This document shows positions 31,503-43,250 of a DNA stretch of 64,000 bases, piece by piece. The position numbers were made by a program, and so were the translations under genes. Every line of letters starts with the position of its first letter. Positions within the stretch are counted from its first letter, which is position 1. The DNA lies in assembly GCA_028386065.3 (NCBI GenBank), contig JAKUCV010004436.1, positions 1 through 64,000 on the forward strand, written 5' to 3'. The notes below the pieces were generated by a model. It was not told where the DNA came from, made no database searches, and saw nothing but the letters and a program-made list of their open reading frames with translations. This DNA is from Turnera subulata (Eukaryota > Streptophyta > Magnoliopsida > Malpighiales > Passifloraceae).

Positions 31503-33008
31503 TTGGAGATATGCGATTTAATCAAGAATGATGGAGCAACTGAAGATGCTATTCGCCTTCATTTATTCCATTTCTTATTACGCGACAAGGCAATGAAGTG
31601 GATCCAACTAAGTGGACATGCAACCTACAAGACATGGGATGAATTTTCTAAGGTATTCCTAAGCAAGTACTATCCACCTGATAAAGCAGCACGAATCCGA
31701 AGCATGATTACATTTTTTGCCCAAGATGGAGGAGAAAGCTTTTGTGAGGCATGGGAGCGTAACAAGGAAATTTTACAAGGATGCCCACAACATGGTTTAG
31801 CCAACTGGTTAGTAGTCCAATCATTCTTTAATGGGTTAACTGAATCTTTGCATATGAGTTTGAATGCAGCATCCGGAGGAGCATTCATGGCGCATTCACC
31901 AGAAGAGGCATACCAGAGGATTGAAACTATGGCAAGCAACAATTTCCATGGTTCTTCACGACCTAATCGGAAGGAAGTAGCTGGAGTTTGGGACACGGAT
32001 AACACCATGCTACATTCCAAGTTTGAAGCTCTTACCAAGCAATTAGCAGCAATAATGCGATCTCTGACTTGCGACAATTGTGGAGGAAGAGGACATCTGA
32101 GTGCAAGTTGCCCTACTAGTGATACACTTTCGATTGAGCAGCTGAACCTCATGAGCCAATGGCAGCAAGCGAAGCCTTATTCCAACACATACAATCCGGA
32201 GTGGACGAGTCATCCAATATGGGATGGGCGAAATTGCAATCAGCATGGGAATTTTCAAGGTTTAGCACCACGACAGTTGAACACTCATGCTCTATAACAA
32301 CCTGATCTTCATTTGATGATGCAATCTTTGATGGAATCCCAGCATCAACAAATAGAAAGTCAACGTCAACAAGCAGAGAGCCAACGCCAATTGATGGAAA
32401 CTCCACACGCACAAATGAAGATGATGCAAGGATTCACAAACGAGTTGATGGAACTGAAGACTCACTTGAAGATGCTTTGGATGCAAATCGTGCAGCAAGC
32501 TGAGGCAATCAAGAGAGTCCAAGGATACTTACCGAGGCAACCTATAGTTAATCCAAGCAAACATGTGAAAGCTATGATGATTAGAAGCAGCAAGCGATTG
32601 GAGGATGTCCACCAACCCAAAGACGATGCTGAAACCACCTTTAAGCAAGAAGAGGAGGAGGCACCTGAAGCAGAAGTGCAATCAACCAACAAGGAAGCAG
32701 AGGAGAAGAAGCAAGAGCAAGAGGAGTGGATTCCCATGTGGAAGCTAACGAAGCAGAAAAGAGAGCAATCGAAGGAGTTGTGGCCTGAAGTCAAAGCATA
32801 TGAACCACCAGTTCCATTCCCTCAACGACTTCAGCAGAGCAAACAAGAAGAACAATTCGGGAGATTTCTTAAACATTTGCAGAAATTACACATTCACGTT
32901 CCATTTACTGAAGCTATTTCTCAAATGCCTGCTTATGCTAAATTTCTTAAGGATATTCTTACCAGGAAAAGGAAACTGGAAGATTATGAAACGGTGGCGC
33001 TTACGTAG
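31503..33008 (+). pseudogene. Athila-like gag (internal 1)
   Basis: One frame covers 31503-33008 with a single TAA at 32295-32297. Residues 1-145 form a Retrotrans_gag domain (LRDKAMKW, FLSKYYPP, ESFCEAWER, NGLTESLHMSLNAASGG). A CCHC knuckle follows at Cys190, Cys193, His198, Cys203. After the stop come Gln-rich heptads (QQIESQRQQAESQ) and an acidic Glu/Gln-rich segment, then the run-up to protease. Internal 2 has CAA/CCA where the stop lies, so the stop is a late mutation. The product would be the particle protein. The missing N-terminus and the TAA make this copy defective. Confidence 0.85.
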
Positions 33009-33035
33009 GAATGTAGTGCATTCTTACAAAACAAG

Positions 33036-33383
33036 TTGCCGCCAAAATTAAAGGATCCTAGAAGTTTTTCTATCCCTTGCCACATTGGTTATTTGTGCAT
33101 TGAAAGAGCGTTATGTGATTTGGGAGCCAGTGTTTGTATTGTACCCAACCGGATTGCGGAGATGCTGGATATTGGAGAACTGAAGCCGACGAATATCTCT
33201 CTTCAACTGGCCGACCGATCAGTCAAACACCCTATAGGGATATTGGAGGACATTCCAATCCATGTTGGAAAATTTTTTGTGCCAGTGGATTTTGTGGTGC
33301 TCGACATGGAGATTGATTCCCAGATGCCGATTATTCTTGGAAGACCATTCTTAGCTACTGCTGGAGCTCAAATTAATGTTTGA
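33036..33383 (+). pseudogene. Athila-like aspartic protease
   Basis: Same frame as gag, after a TAG at 33006-33008. It has the retropepsin core: CDLGASVCIVP, with the catalytic motif as DLG in place of DTG/DSG, and the C-terminal ILGRPFLATA. It ends at TGA 33381-33383, where sequence context suggests an Arg codon (CGA to TGA). Protease would mature gag-pol in the particle. RT should follow within the polyprotein but does not. Confidence 0.85.
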
Positions 33384-34190
33384 GATGGAAAGCTTACTCT
33401 CCAGAAGGGGAATGACAAGGTGGAGTTTGATGTCTTCCGAGCAATAAGAGGACCTCTCGAGGAAGACAGTTGTTTTCATGTGGATTCCATTGATAATGCT
33501 GTCAAGGAAGTGAATGAAGATGCAGCAAATAATTGCTTTCGAGTTGATGAAATCAACCGACCACCGGATGTCGCACCAAAGTTACTTTGTCCAGTGACAG
33601 GAAATGGAAATGAGCACACGAAGATTATCAAGAAGCAAGAGTTTGTGGAAGGTGAGTTTGTGATGCATTTTAGTGCTAAATTTGACATGTGGTCTGGACC
33701 CTTCACGGTATCAAAAAGCCTTCCCCATGGAGCTGTGGAAGTTTGGGACAAAGAGAAAGGAGCTTTTAAAGTGAATGGATGAAACTTGAAGTTGCATGGA
33801 GAAAGAATTCAGAAGCAAGTTGCGTTAATATCCTTTACCCCAACTAATCACGACACTTGTTTGGAAAGGGGTGTGGATATGGTGGCAATAACACATCAAG
33901 AAAGCTCTTGTCAAGTTTCAACAAAGCCTTTGATATCAGTGGAGAATTTGAAGAAACGAAAGTTTAAGCGAGGTGACAAGGTGCTGCTTTACGATTCCAA
34001 ATGGAAAGGAAAGCTCAATTCCCCTTGGACGGGACCATTCAAGGTGTCAAACCTACTTGCAAATGGAGATGTGGAAATGTACGACGAAAGAGATGGAACA
34101 TTCAAAGTGAATGGCCAAAGGCTCAAGATTTTCTATGATGACGATTTTCAAAGGAGGCGATTCACTGAGAAGCTGCATGGTCCACCATAA
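33384..34190 (+). pseudogene. Athila-like integrase tail, duplicated module (RT, RNase H and integrase core absent)
   Basis: Still in the gag/protease frame, with a TGA at 33780-33782. Two similar modules are seen. The first (about 33645-33782) has FDMWSGPFTVSKSLPHGAVEVW and FKVNG. The second (about 33955-34150) has FKRGDKVLLYDSKWKGKL, SPWTGPFKVSNLLANGDVEM and FKVNGQRLK. Each resembles the C-terminal part of Athila integrase. The jump from protease to this tail removes RT, RNase H and the integrase core while keeping the frame. The last stop is at 34188-34190. Confidence 0.75.
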
Positions 34191-36290
34191 CCAACCTCTG
34201 AACCGGTCCAGCTAAGAAGACAATAAAGAAGCGCTGTGTGGGAGGCAACTCACAAATTAAGATAAATTATTATTTTGAGTCTTTTATTTTTATTAATTTT
34301 AGTTTTTTTTTGAGTCTATACAGAAAGTAAGAAAGAAGGAATTTTTCAAGGAGAGGCGAACCAAATCAAGAAGGGTCAAGTTGAATTCTTCATCAAATGG
34401 ACCAGAGAAGCTTTTCTTACACTCAAACTTTTATTTCTCTGTGAAATTTGTGTGATGATTTGCTTGACTGCTTTGTTCGATTTTATTTGTTTTGATTCAT
34501 TAGTACACATTTGGCACATACCCTTAGGTTCTGATGGCAAGTCCTTTCTCTCTTACTTGGATTATCTTTTCTTATATGCTATACATGTTTCCATCTAAGT
34601 TTGAGGAGAGTGCATCTCCTTTGTGCCTATCTTTTCCATCCTCTGTTTCTCTTTTTCTTTGACAATGAGGACATTATCCGATTTAAGTTTGAGGAGGGGA
34701 AACAAATTTCTTTGCAATTTGTTTATCTTTGTTTTGTTAGTGTCAATAAAGAGCATGTTTTTTACTTTAATATTTTGAGTATGCATATTTTTTATTCTGG
34801 TTTACTTAGTAATAAGCCATTACTTTATCAAAATTATTTTTCCGACATCTTTTTCAAAATCGTTGTCAAAATTGTTTTCAATTGCCTTTACAAATTTTGT
34901 TTTCAAATAAAAAAATTCAAAAAAAAATCGATAAAAAAATAATCAAAAATACCAAAAAAAAAATTTATTTGTTTTTCAAATTGTTTTCAAACCCACCATT
35001 CTATGATCAAGATGATTTGTTGATGGATAACCAAGAGAGTTACTTTGAGTTTTTGAAATTTTTTTATTTTATATGCAAGAAGTTTGATTTTTGATTGATC
35101 TTGTGTTCATGCTTAGTTATGATAAATTCATGCAAGTTCTAGTACTCTTTGCCTAGCATTTTTTGACACCCTATGCATTATTTTTCAAAATTTTTGACGT
35201 CAACAAATATGTCCTAGAGCAAGTTTTTAGAATTTTATAAAGCGTGTTTTTCTCATAGATGCTTAATGAAAGAGATGACTTAGGCATTTTTTGTTTAAGC
35301 CAACAAGCCAATAAAAAGCCTACCCTTTATCATTACCCCCTTGTTTAGCCCCTTTGAGCCTAAATCATGGTAGACAATTTTTCTTTCTTTACCCACATTT
35401 ACCAACCTTTAACCCTTTGAAATCTTATGACTACCATTCTTTTCTTTCATTATGCATACCCTATTTTTCAAAGTTCCTTAAGTGATTTTTGTTATGTGTT
35501 TTTATCAAGATTCTTTTCTATGATAAGTGCAATTGTACCGTATCTTTTCACATCCAAAAAGGTATATGTATTCAAGATGTTTGCACTTTCAATTGTTTCA
35601 AGTATGTTATGGAATGTCAAGCACAGAGAAAAAAAAACATAAAAATTGGCAAAGTCGATTCAAAAAGAAAAAAAGAAAGAAAAAAATCCAAAAAAAACCA
35701 AAACGGATGAAAATTGTGCAATCAATGGTTCCTCAAACAAGTGAAATTTCTTTTGATGATCACTTGATGGATGTTACTTCAAGACTTGCACTTTGAGAAG
35801 TCCTTTTAATTTCTTGATAATGCACATTGCAATTTTTTGTTAAGTAAATTTTTGAATTTTAATTTCCCATATACACCTTTTCTTTGATCAACTTTTACCC
35901 AAGACCCCATTACCAACCCTTTGTAAATCCTATTGATCTTTTTGAGAGTGTTTATTCATAATAGTGGAGTCAAGTTTTGGAATTTGCCTATGGGACTAGC
36001 TTTTCAAATTTTCATGACGTCAATTCATTCTTGCATGCATATGAGTAGTTGATTTTTGCTGAGTGATTTGTGCGAATGCTTGTGCGGGTAAGTCTGACTA
36101 TGGCAAGGATGTTTTTTCATGAGATTTTCTTTCTTTCTTGGCAGTTGTTCTTAAATGTTTTTCATAAGCTCTTGGTGATTATCTTGGAAGTCTTGATATG
36201 AGTTCCTTTTGGTTGTGTGATTTGGTGGAGATTTTGAAAATCCTCTTTTGGTTTATTTTGTTTCATTTGCTTGAGGACAAGCAAAGTTTA
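34191..36290 (+). other. 3' UTR of Athila-like internal 1
   Basis: It begins with AGCGCTGTGTGGGAGGCAAC, a landmark after Athila pol, then runs through A+T-rich non-coding sequence with A-rich tracts (34905-34970, 35630-35700). No envelope-like ORF was seen. TGACGTCA palindromes occur near 35198 and 36014. The region around them matches the Tat-like internal region at 9060-10020 in sense orientation. Confidence 0.7.
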
Positions 36291-36304
36291 AGTTTGAGGA
36301 GATT
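36291..36304 (+). other. Polypurine tract of Athila-like element
   Basis: AGTTTGAGGAGATT precedes the LTR2 start. The upstream GAGGACAAGCAAAGTTTAAG is characteristic of Ty3/Athila ends. Confidence 0.75.
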
Positions 36305-36978
36305 TGATGTGCTCTAAATATTAGCACTTTTGACGATGGTTTTGAATGGCTTTTACTACGTTTTCTTGGTCAATTATGTGTATAATCTTTATATTATTGA
36401 ATATTTTCATACATTGTGTCAATTAGTACTTCAATATTGCTGATTAAGTGTTTTTATAGGAGAAAATTGATTTTTATTAAAGAATGGAGACTATTTCGGC
36501 CAAGTTTGGAAACAAGGCCCAGGATAGGAAACTTTCTGCAGTGAGCACAACCGACCATTATGGATATTACGGGAGTTCTAAGGATCAAAATTACGTATGA
36601 TCAATTGGAGACGAAACTAGACTTCCAGAGATTTATATGGATTAAATTTGATAATTTTTGGACGAGTCTACAAGGAGCAATAATTATTTTATTCCAGCCC
36701 AGGATGTAGATTTTTTTGTGCCAACCCAGGCCTAGTGTTTTGATAATATCTCGAGCTACAAAAGTCCAATTGAAGAGTTCTTTTTATGAAAAAAAAACTG
36801 AGAGAATTCTCTAGAACTTTGTAGAAGAGTCCAACACCCAGTTCGGATGTCTTGTTGGAGCAAAGTGTCGTGCAATTTTTGGGTCACAAAACAGGCAAAA
36901 GTCCAACTTAGGGTACAAGTAAAGAATTCTATTCCAATCCAAAGGAGGAGACCCTTGGACGACCTCCAGCACCAAAAT
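36305..36978 (+). repeat. LTR2 of Athila-like element, first part
   Basis: It starts TGATGTGCTCTAAATATTAG as LTR1 does, and is interrupted after 674 bp by S1. The last five bases (36974-36978, AAAAT) are the left target duplication of S1. Confidence 0.88.
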
Positions 36979-38690
36979 TGTTGGCCCAGAAAAGGCTAAG
37001 AATGGGGGGGTTGAATTAGCTTTTCCTTTTTTTCGGGTTTTTAGAGATTTCGCTCGACGCAGAAGCCAAATGTTAAACTTAAATGGAAATGTCGGAATGA
37101 AGATGGAACAGCAATGGACACAAGCAATTTACAGTGGTTCCCCACGCAGGAGTACATCTACTACCTAAAGGTCCCCCCTTTAGGATTTCTAAACTATCCA
37201 CTATACTAGGCTTTTACGGGTTCAACCTTAACCTTTACAAGCTTTTACAGGAGCAGCTCTAACCTAGGCTTTTCAAAGGCTCAGCTCTAACCTAAGCTTT
37301 TCAAAGACTCAGCTCTAAACTACACTCAAGTTTTTCAAAGGCTTAGCTCTAACCTATCACTCAAGCTTTTCACAGGCTTAGCTCTAACCTATCCTCAAAA
37401 CTATTCGTAGCTTTGAGTATCAAGTAAGATTGTAACTTAATCTCACTTGTAATGCCCTCAACAAGATAACTTCAAGAGTGACTCACTCAAGAAGTGTTTA
37501 CAACGAGTTTAGAATAGGAGATTCACTCAAGGTAAGCTCAATCTGAATTTTTAATTCTCTCTGGGGATGGCTCCAGCAGAAGCTAAATATCACAGAATAT
37601 TTCCATAGGCTGAAGTACATCTTCTAATGATGTTTCAGACCTCTTATATAGATTCTTAGGATGGGGAAGCACTCTCACAACGTTCACATAACGGCCATAT
37701 GATGTCGAGGTGGCATAGGACTTGACTTCTTGCTTCTCTAATAAAACAGTCCACTTAGGCAAGCCAAATCTGCAGAATACTTGAGTTGCAATTCTTTTTC
37801 TTCAAAAAGCTTCCCATAAATGGAAAGTGTGGACCACCTTTTCTTCCAGGCTAGAGAGAGGATGTGAGGACCACTTTTCTGAACTTTATCTAACCTTTGG
37901 AGTGCAAGTTTAACCGTTAGTTGATTTGGTTTAAAACTGTCCATGCAGATGAGCCAAATCTTGATATTACTTGGGCAGAAATTGTCTTTCATCAAAAATA
38001 TTTCCAAAAATTGAAAGTAAGGACCACCAGCTCATTGATGCATGAAAGAGGATGTGAGGGCCACATTTTTGATCTTTTTCTGACCGTTGGTGAGCTAGCA
38101 AAACCGTTAGTTGAGTTGCTTAAATGTCAACTACTTTTCGGGACCACATTCTTTATTGGCTGAAAGTGACATGTTGCTTGTGTGGACCACCAAAGCTTCC
38201 GAGATGCTTAGAAGGTGTGAGGACGACTTTCCAGATCTTTTTCTAACACTTGTACTGCAAGTTTGGACGTTGGTTGGCATTTTAATTGCCAACTACCGAT
38301 CTTGGACCACACGAAATATAGATTGACAGTGACAGCTTGTTCTGCAGCCTGTGGAGCCAAATCTTCTATATTTTGGTTTCTTTGTGGAACCAAATGTTTC
38401 TGCCAATACTCAAACAACATAAAACACTTAACCAATATGTTTGTTAGTCATCAAAACAATATAATGATTATCAGAAACATATATTTGTATACTGAACATT
38501 TGGTTTCTTCCTGGAACCAAATGATTCTGCCGGATACTCAAACAAAACAAACCACTTAACCAATATGTTTGTTAATCATCAAAATAATATAATGATCATC
38601 AGAATCATTAGAAACATATATTTGTATACTAAACATGATTAGTCTTAATTAATTGCTAATTAAGCCACTAATCATATGTTTAGGCTAACA
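36979..38690 (-). repeat. 3' LTR of S1
   Basis: The plus strand runs TGTTGGCCCAGAAAAGGC to TATGTTTAGGCTAACA. It contains five CTCTAACC-type minisatellite units (37235-37400), a TATA-like box and three degenerate repeats of about 180 bp in U3 (about 37735-38290). Confidence 0.9.
37643..37651 (-). promoter_or_regulatory. Putative TATA box of S1 LTR
   Basis: The minus strand reads CTATATAAG, downstream of the U3 repeats in element sense. The twin LTR has the same box at 56534-56542. A start about 30 bp further (near 37615) would put the U3/R boundary there. This is inferred from sequence only. Confidence 0.5.
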
Positions 38691-38702
38691 ATCTCCCCAT
38701 TT
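38691..38702 (-). other. Polypurine tract of S1
   Basis: ATCTCCCCATTT reads AAATGGGGAGAT in element sense, next to the LTR start TGTTAGCC. Confidence 0.75.
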
Positions 38703-39708
38703 TTTATGATGACAAACTTGCTGTGTTGTTTCTTACAAAACAGAGGTTAAATCACATTTAACACATGTATATAAACTCCCCCTGTTTCATTGCGTTTCTG
38801 TATAATAAATTCCGCACACTTTGATAACACCAACATTATTCCAATTACTCAACACACATACTTTCTCCCCCATTTTCACTCCCATTTTCAAACATACAAC
38901 ACATCATATACTTCTCCCCCTTTTGTCATCAACAAAAAATCCATAGATAAAACCATGCCGCCAAAAACAGTAGTTAGAAATAGGATAACCAAATAAGTAA
39001 GCTCCCCTTGTTTTATAGGCATAATCAAGAAATTAAAAAATGCATTCATTTGGCTCATTCATCCAGCCAAAAGCTCCCCCTACATTTATGCATAGTATAC
39101 TTAAAGATTTGCTAAAGGCTTTTTGTCAATAGCTCCCCCTGCATATAGGCATAGTATACATATGATTTTATTCCCAAAATTTTCACATACATATATCCTG
39201 CAATGAAATTTGAGTATATCAAGATTATCATTTGGCTTTTTCATGGAGCCAAATCTTTCCTAATATTATAAGCGCAGATAACTCAACAATCATATTTGGC
39301 TGAGCCAAATATGGTTCCCTACATCAGAAAATAATCACAAGGTATATTGCAGCAGTATCAATATCATCAACATCATATTTGGCTGTTTCACCAAGCCAAA
39401 TGTTGTTCCCTGCATCAGAAAAATTAATACACACGGTATACCGCTGCAGGAACATTCATTCCATAAAAAACAACATATATATCTCCCCCTTTTGTCATCA
39501 GCAAAAGATAGCACGAGTAACACCAGGGTAGATAATAGATAATCATAAATCCAAAGATAAATATTTGAAAGCATAAGAAACCAAATATCCAAAAGCAAGC
39601 AAAATATTCAGGTTAAACAAACCATAAGTATGATTGTTATAGAAGTACTTAGCTGAAATACAGATGAGAATGCAATGCATGTCCTAAGAGCATCAGATCC
39701 ATGGAGCA
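38703..39708 (-). other. S1 spacer between envelope-like ORF and 3' LTR
   Basis: Non-coding, A+T-rich, with repeated GCTCCCCCT-type motifs (purine-rich AGGGGGAGC in element sense) at 38775, 38865, 38910, 39003, 39072, 39133 and 39484. They resemble extra polypurine tracts. No domain was recognised. Confidence 0.55.
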
Positions 39709-41239
39709 TCAATCTTCATCAAAATCATCACGAGTAAATACTGTAGTGATTTGGTCAAGTTTCTCAAATGTCTCAGTCAGGAATTTCTTTATTTGGCTCC
39801 TGATGGAACCAAGTTCTGACTTCAGCTCACTGATCACATCCTTCATTTCAGTAACCAGAGCATTCAGTTCCTCAAGCTTGTGATCCTTTTGTGGCTGTAG
39901 ATTTGGTCACAGAATATTCTCCTTCGGGATTTGGCTTGATAGACATCTTCGCCAAAGTGTCAACATTGATTTCCTTGAGTTTAATCGGCTTATCCATAGT
40001 AATAGACTTAATCTTCAACTGTCTAGCCAGCAAGGTAATGAGTACACCATGAGAATGTTCCTTGTAGATACCTATGAGATAGAGAATAAGAGTACTGAAG
40101 CTGATAAAAGATCTCTCGATAAGGCAAGCAATGATCAATTGATCAAGTTTCTTGATCATAGTGCAACACATCTTCCTTAGCATGTTGATTGGAGTTCCAG
40201 AAGCAGAATCACAGAACCCTATCTTGCCCGGCTTCATCTTCAACAAATCATATATCATCTCAACTGTCATTGTGATCTTCTTCCCTTTAATCTTCGTTTT
40301 GGTGAAAGTGAGCAGACCATCTTTCCCCTACTCCACAGTCTTGTTATCATAGAAATCCTTTATTAAAGCTTCATACCCTTGTTCCTTCAAGGTGACTGAG
40401 GTTGTGAGCTTAGCATCTTTCAACAATTTTGCTACATCGATTCCTTCAAAGTCACTTAGAACCATAGTGCAGGTAGGGGGTATGAGTGAAGTATTTCTTC
40501 TTGGCCCTTTTGCTTGATTTGGACTTGGTCAAAGCCTTGAGCTTTCTTTTGGAGTAATTTCCTTCTCCTTTTTAGATTTTTCCTCAACTTCAAGCTCTTT
40601 GTCATCATCCTCTTCTTTGTCTTCCTCATCATCTTCTTTAGTATCATCATCATAGTCATCTTCATTTTCAAAATCATCATCAGACCCTTCTTTTTCCGAT
40701 TCATTCTGATTCTCTACCTCATCCTCGGAATTGTGTTCCTAGTCACTCTCATTTGGTTTCTTGTCACTGCTATTTGGCTCTTCATCTGCCAAATCATCAT
40801 CTGACTTATCTTTGTCTTCATCACTCCTCTTTCTCTTTTTGGAGCTCTTGTCACCATCATCAACAAGTGAATTCTCACTTTGATCATCATAAGATTCAAC
40901 TTCAACAATCTTCTTTCCAAGCTTCTTTCCTCCTCTTCCAAACACGGTTTGTGCATGTGTGCTTGGCCTGACAAGTCGAGCTCTTAATGTTTAAGTGGTA
41001 GGAGTTTGAGACAAGTGCTTTGGCAGTTTTGGTCTGGGCGCATCAGATTTCGTTTTTGAGCTCTCGGCTTCTTTCTCTACCTTAGTTTCTGGAACAACTT
41101 TCTCAGCATTAGATTTGGTCTCTGGTTGAGCCAAATCTCCTTCTGGCAGTACATTCTCATCTTTCTCTTATGGCAACAAGCTTTGATTTTCCACAGTCTC
41201 CTTTTCAACCTTTTTAGCCGATTGTCTTCCACTAATCAT
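39709..41239 (-). pseudogene. SIRE envelope-like / plant transposon protein ORF of S1
   Basis: From the first Met (41239) it runs through a Lys/Glu/Ser region, a strongly acidic part with KKRKRSDEDK (about 40800-40830), a second Asp/Glu run (40570-40700), then the conserved domain (39872-40270). It ends in a helical tail ending FDED with stop TCA complement at 39709-39711. Several stops and shifts break it. It follows pol and precedes the polypurine tract, the SIRE/Maximus position. The function of this ORF is unproven; the KKRKR cluster could be a nuclear signal. Confidence 0.7.
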
Positions 41240-41472
41240 TGGCTATGGACTGTTGAATAGGTTTTGGCTCAACTCTGAACCAAATACTACAACTCTTGCT
41301 CTTTGATGCTCTTGGTGATTTGAATGGATGCATGACTTATCGTCACATGCTCAAATGATTAGTGCAAGTGTGGATTGTGTGACGATTGAATATATTCTAA
41401 GTGCATATGTGTGCAATATTTTATGATATGCATGAACACATAGAAACCAAATGTGGAGCCAAAACAGAATAC

Positions 41473-43245
41473 TTATGATATATTGCAAATACCAAGCTTG
41501 AGTCTGATTTTGGTGAACTGATCTTCCTTCAATGGTTTGGAAAAGATGTCTGCCAGTTGATTTTCAGTTCTCACATACTCAATAACCACATCCTTCTTCA
41601 ACGCATGGTCTCGAATAAAATGATGTCCAACTTCAATGTGTTTGGTTCGAGAGTGTTGTACCGGATTCTTAGTTAGGATGATGGCACTTGAGCTGTCACA
41701 AAAGATAGGAACACCCTTGAAAGTTAGTCTATAGTCAACAAGTGTTTGTTTCATCCATAGCATTTGTGCTCAACATGCACCAGCTGCTACATAAAGTAGC
41801 AACTGAATTTTGCTTTTTACTTGACCAAGAAGCAAGTGATTGTCCAAGTAATTGACAAGTACCACTTGTACTTTTTCTATCAAGAGTGCACCCTGCAAAA
41901 TCTGCTTCTGAGTAGTTTGTTAGTTCAAAAAAGTTCACATTAGGATACCACAAGCCTAAAGATGATGTTACTTTTAAGTACTTGAAGATGTGCTTGATAG
42001 CTTCAAGATGAGATTCTTTTGGGCATGATTGAAATCTAGCACACAAGAAAACACTATAGATAATGTCTGGTCTTATAGCTGTAAGGTAAAGAAGACTACA
42101 TATCATGCCTTTATTTAATTTCACATCAATATCCTTACCATTCTCATCCTTGTCAAGTTTGATGCTAGTGCTCATTGGTGTTGGACTAGTTGTGGCTTCA
42201 AACAAGCCAAATCTTTCCAGCAGCTCACGTGTGTACTTTGCTTGATTAAGGAAAATGCCACTATCGAGTTGCTTGACTTGAAAACCCTGGAAGAAGTTTA
42301 ATTCTCCCATCATGCTCATTTCAAACTCACTGTGCATAAGCTTTTCAAACTCTTGACAAAGAGATTCATTAGTAGCACCAAATAAATTTTCATCAACATA
42401 TATTTGCACAATAATGATATCATCTTTGTTAGATTTCACAAATAGAGTTGAGTCGACTTTTCCTCTTGTAAAGCATTGTGAGATAAGATATGAGCATAAT
42501 CTATCATACCAAGCCCTAGTTGCTTGTTTCAGACCAAACAATGACTCTTTCAATTTAAAAACATGTTGTGGATACTCATGGTTTTCAAATCCTGGAGGTT
42601 GTTCTACATATACTTCTTCCATGATGTATCCATTTAGAAAAGCACTCTTGACATCCATTTGATAGAGTTTGAAAGATTTAAATGATGCAAATGCAAACAA
42701 TATGTGAATGGATTCAAGTCTAGCTACTGGCGCAAAGGTCTCATCATAATCAATACCTTCCTCTTGATTGTAACCTTGAGCTACCAATCGAGCTTTGTTT
42801 CTTACCACAGTTCCTGATTCATCAAGCTTGTTCCTGAAGACCCATTTAGTTCCAATGACAGGATGGTTTTCTGGCCTTGCAACAAGCTCCCACACATTAT
42901 TCCTCTCGAACTGATTAAGCTCTTCTTGCATTGTCATCACCCAATTTTCATCAAGTATTGCATCATTGGCATTTCTGGGCTCAACTTGAGACAAAAAGGC
43001 AAGATGTGTGTTGATGTTTTGTAATTTGGATCTGGTGGTTACACCTCTTCTAGGATCACCTAATATGGCCTCAGTTGAATGTCCTCTAGTTGCATGAACC
43101 TCAGAGTTTCTTGGCCGTGAGCTTGAACCAGATTCCAGAACATTTGGCTTCTGAACTTTTGGTTCGGGAGAAGCCAAATGTTGTTGAGTCTCAAATAAAT
43201 TAGGGGATTGCACATCTTTAGTGTCATCAACCTCAATGACCTACG
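41473..43245 (-). pseudogene. S1 reverse transcriptase and RNase H
   Basis: The open part 41735-43213 (492 codons) starts in the Pro/Ser linker and carries RT_2 (about residues 95-335) with [11 protein letters not shown] (Asp187). The catalytic box reads YVDE (272-275) instead of YVDD. RNase H begins at about 415 ([13 protein letters not shown]) and shifts frame near 41760 into 41473-41763, which holds the rest to ADIFSKPL. The integrase core that should precede RT is missing. C2 is inserted just 5' of this block (TSD 43246-43250). Confidence 0.88.
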
Positions 43246-43250
43246 GCTGA

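Noticed and set aside
31670..32152. 160-codon minus-strand frame opposite Athila-like gag
   Set aside because: It mirrors the conserved gag frame; the plus strand carries the Retrotrans_gag and zinc knuckle motifs.
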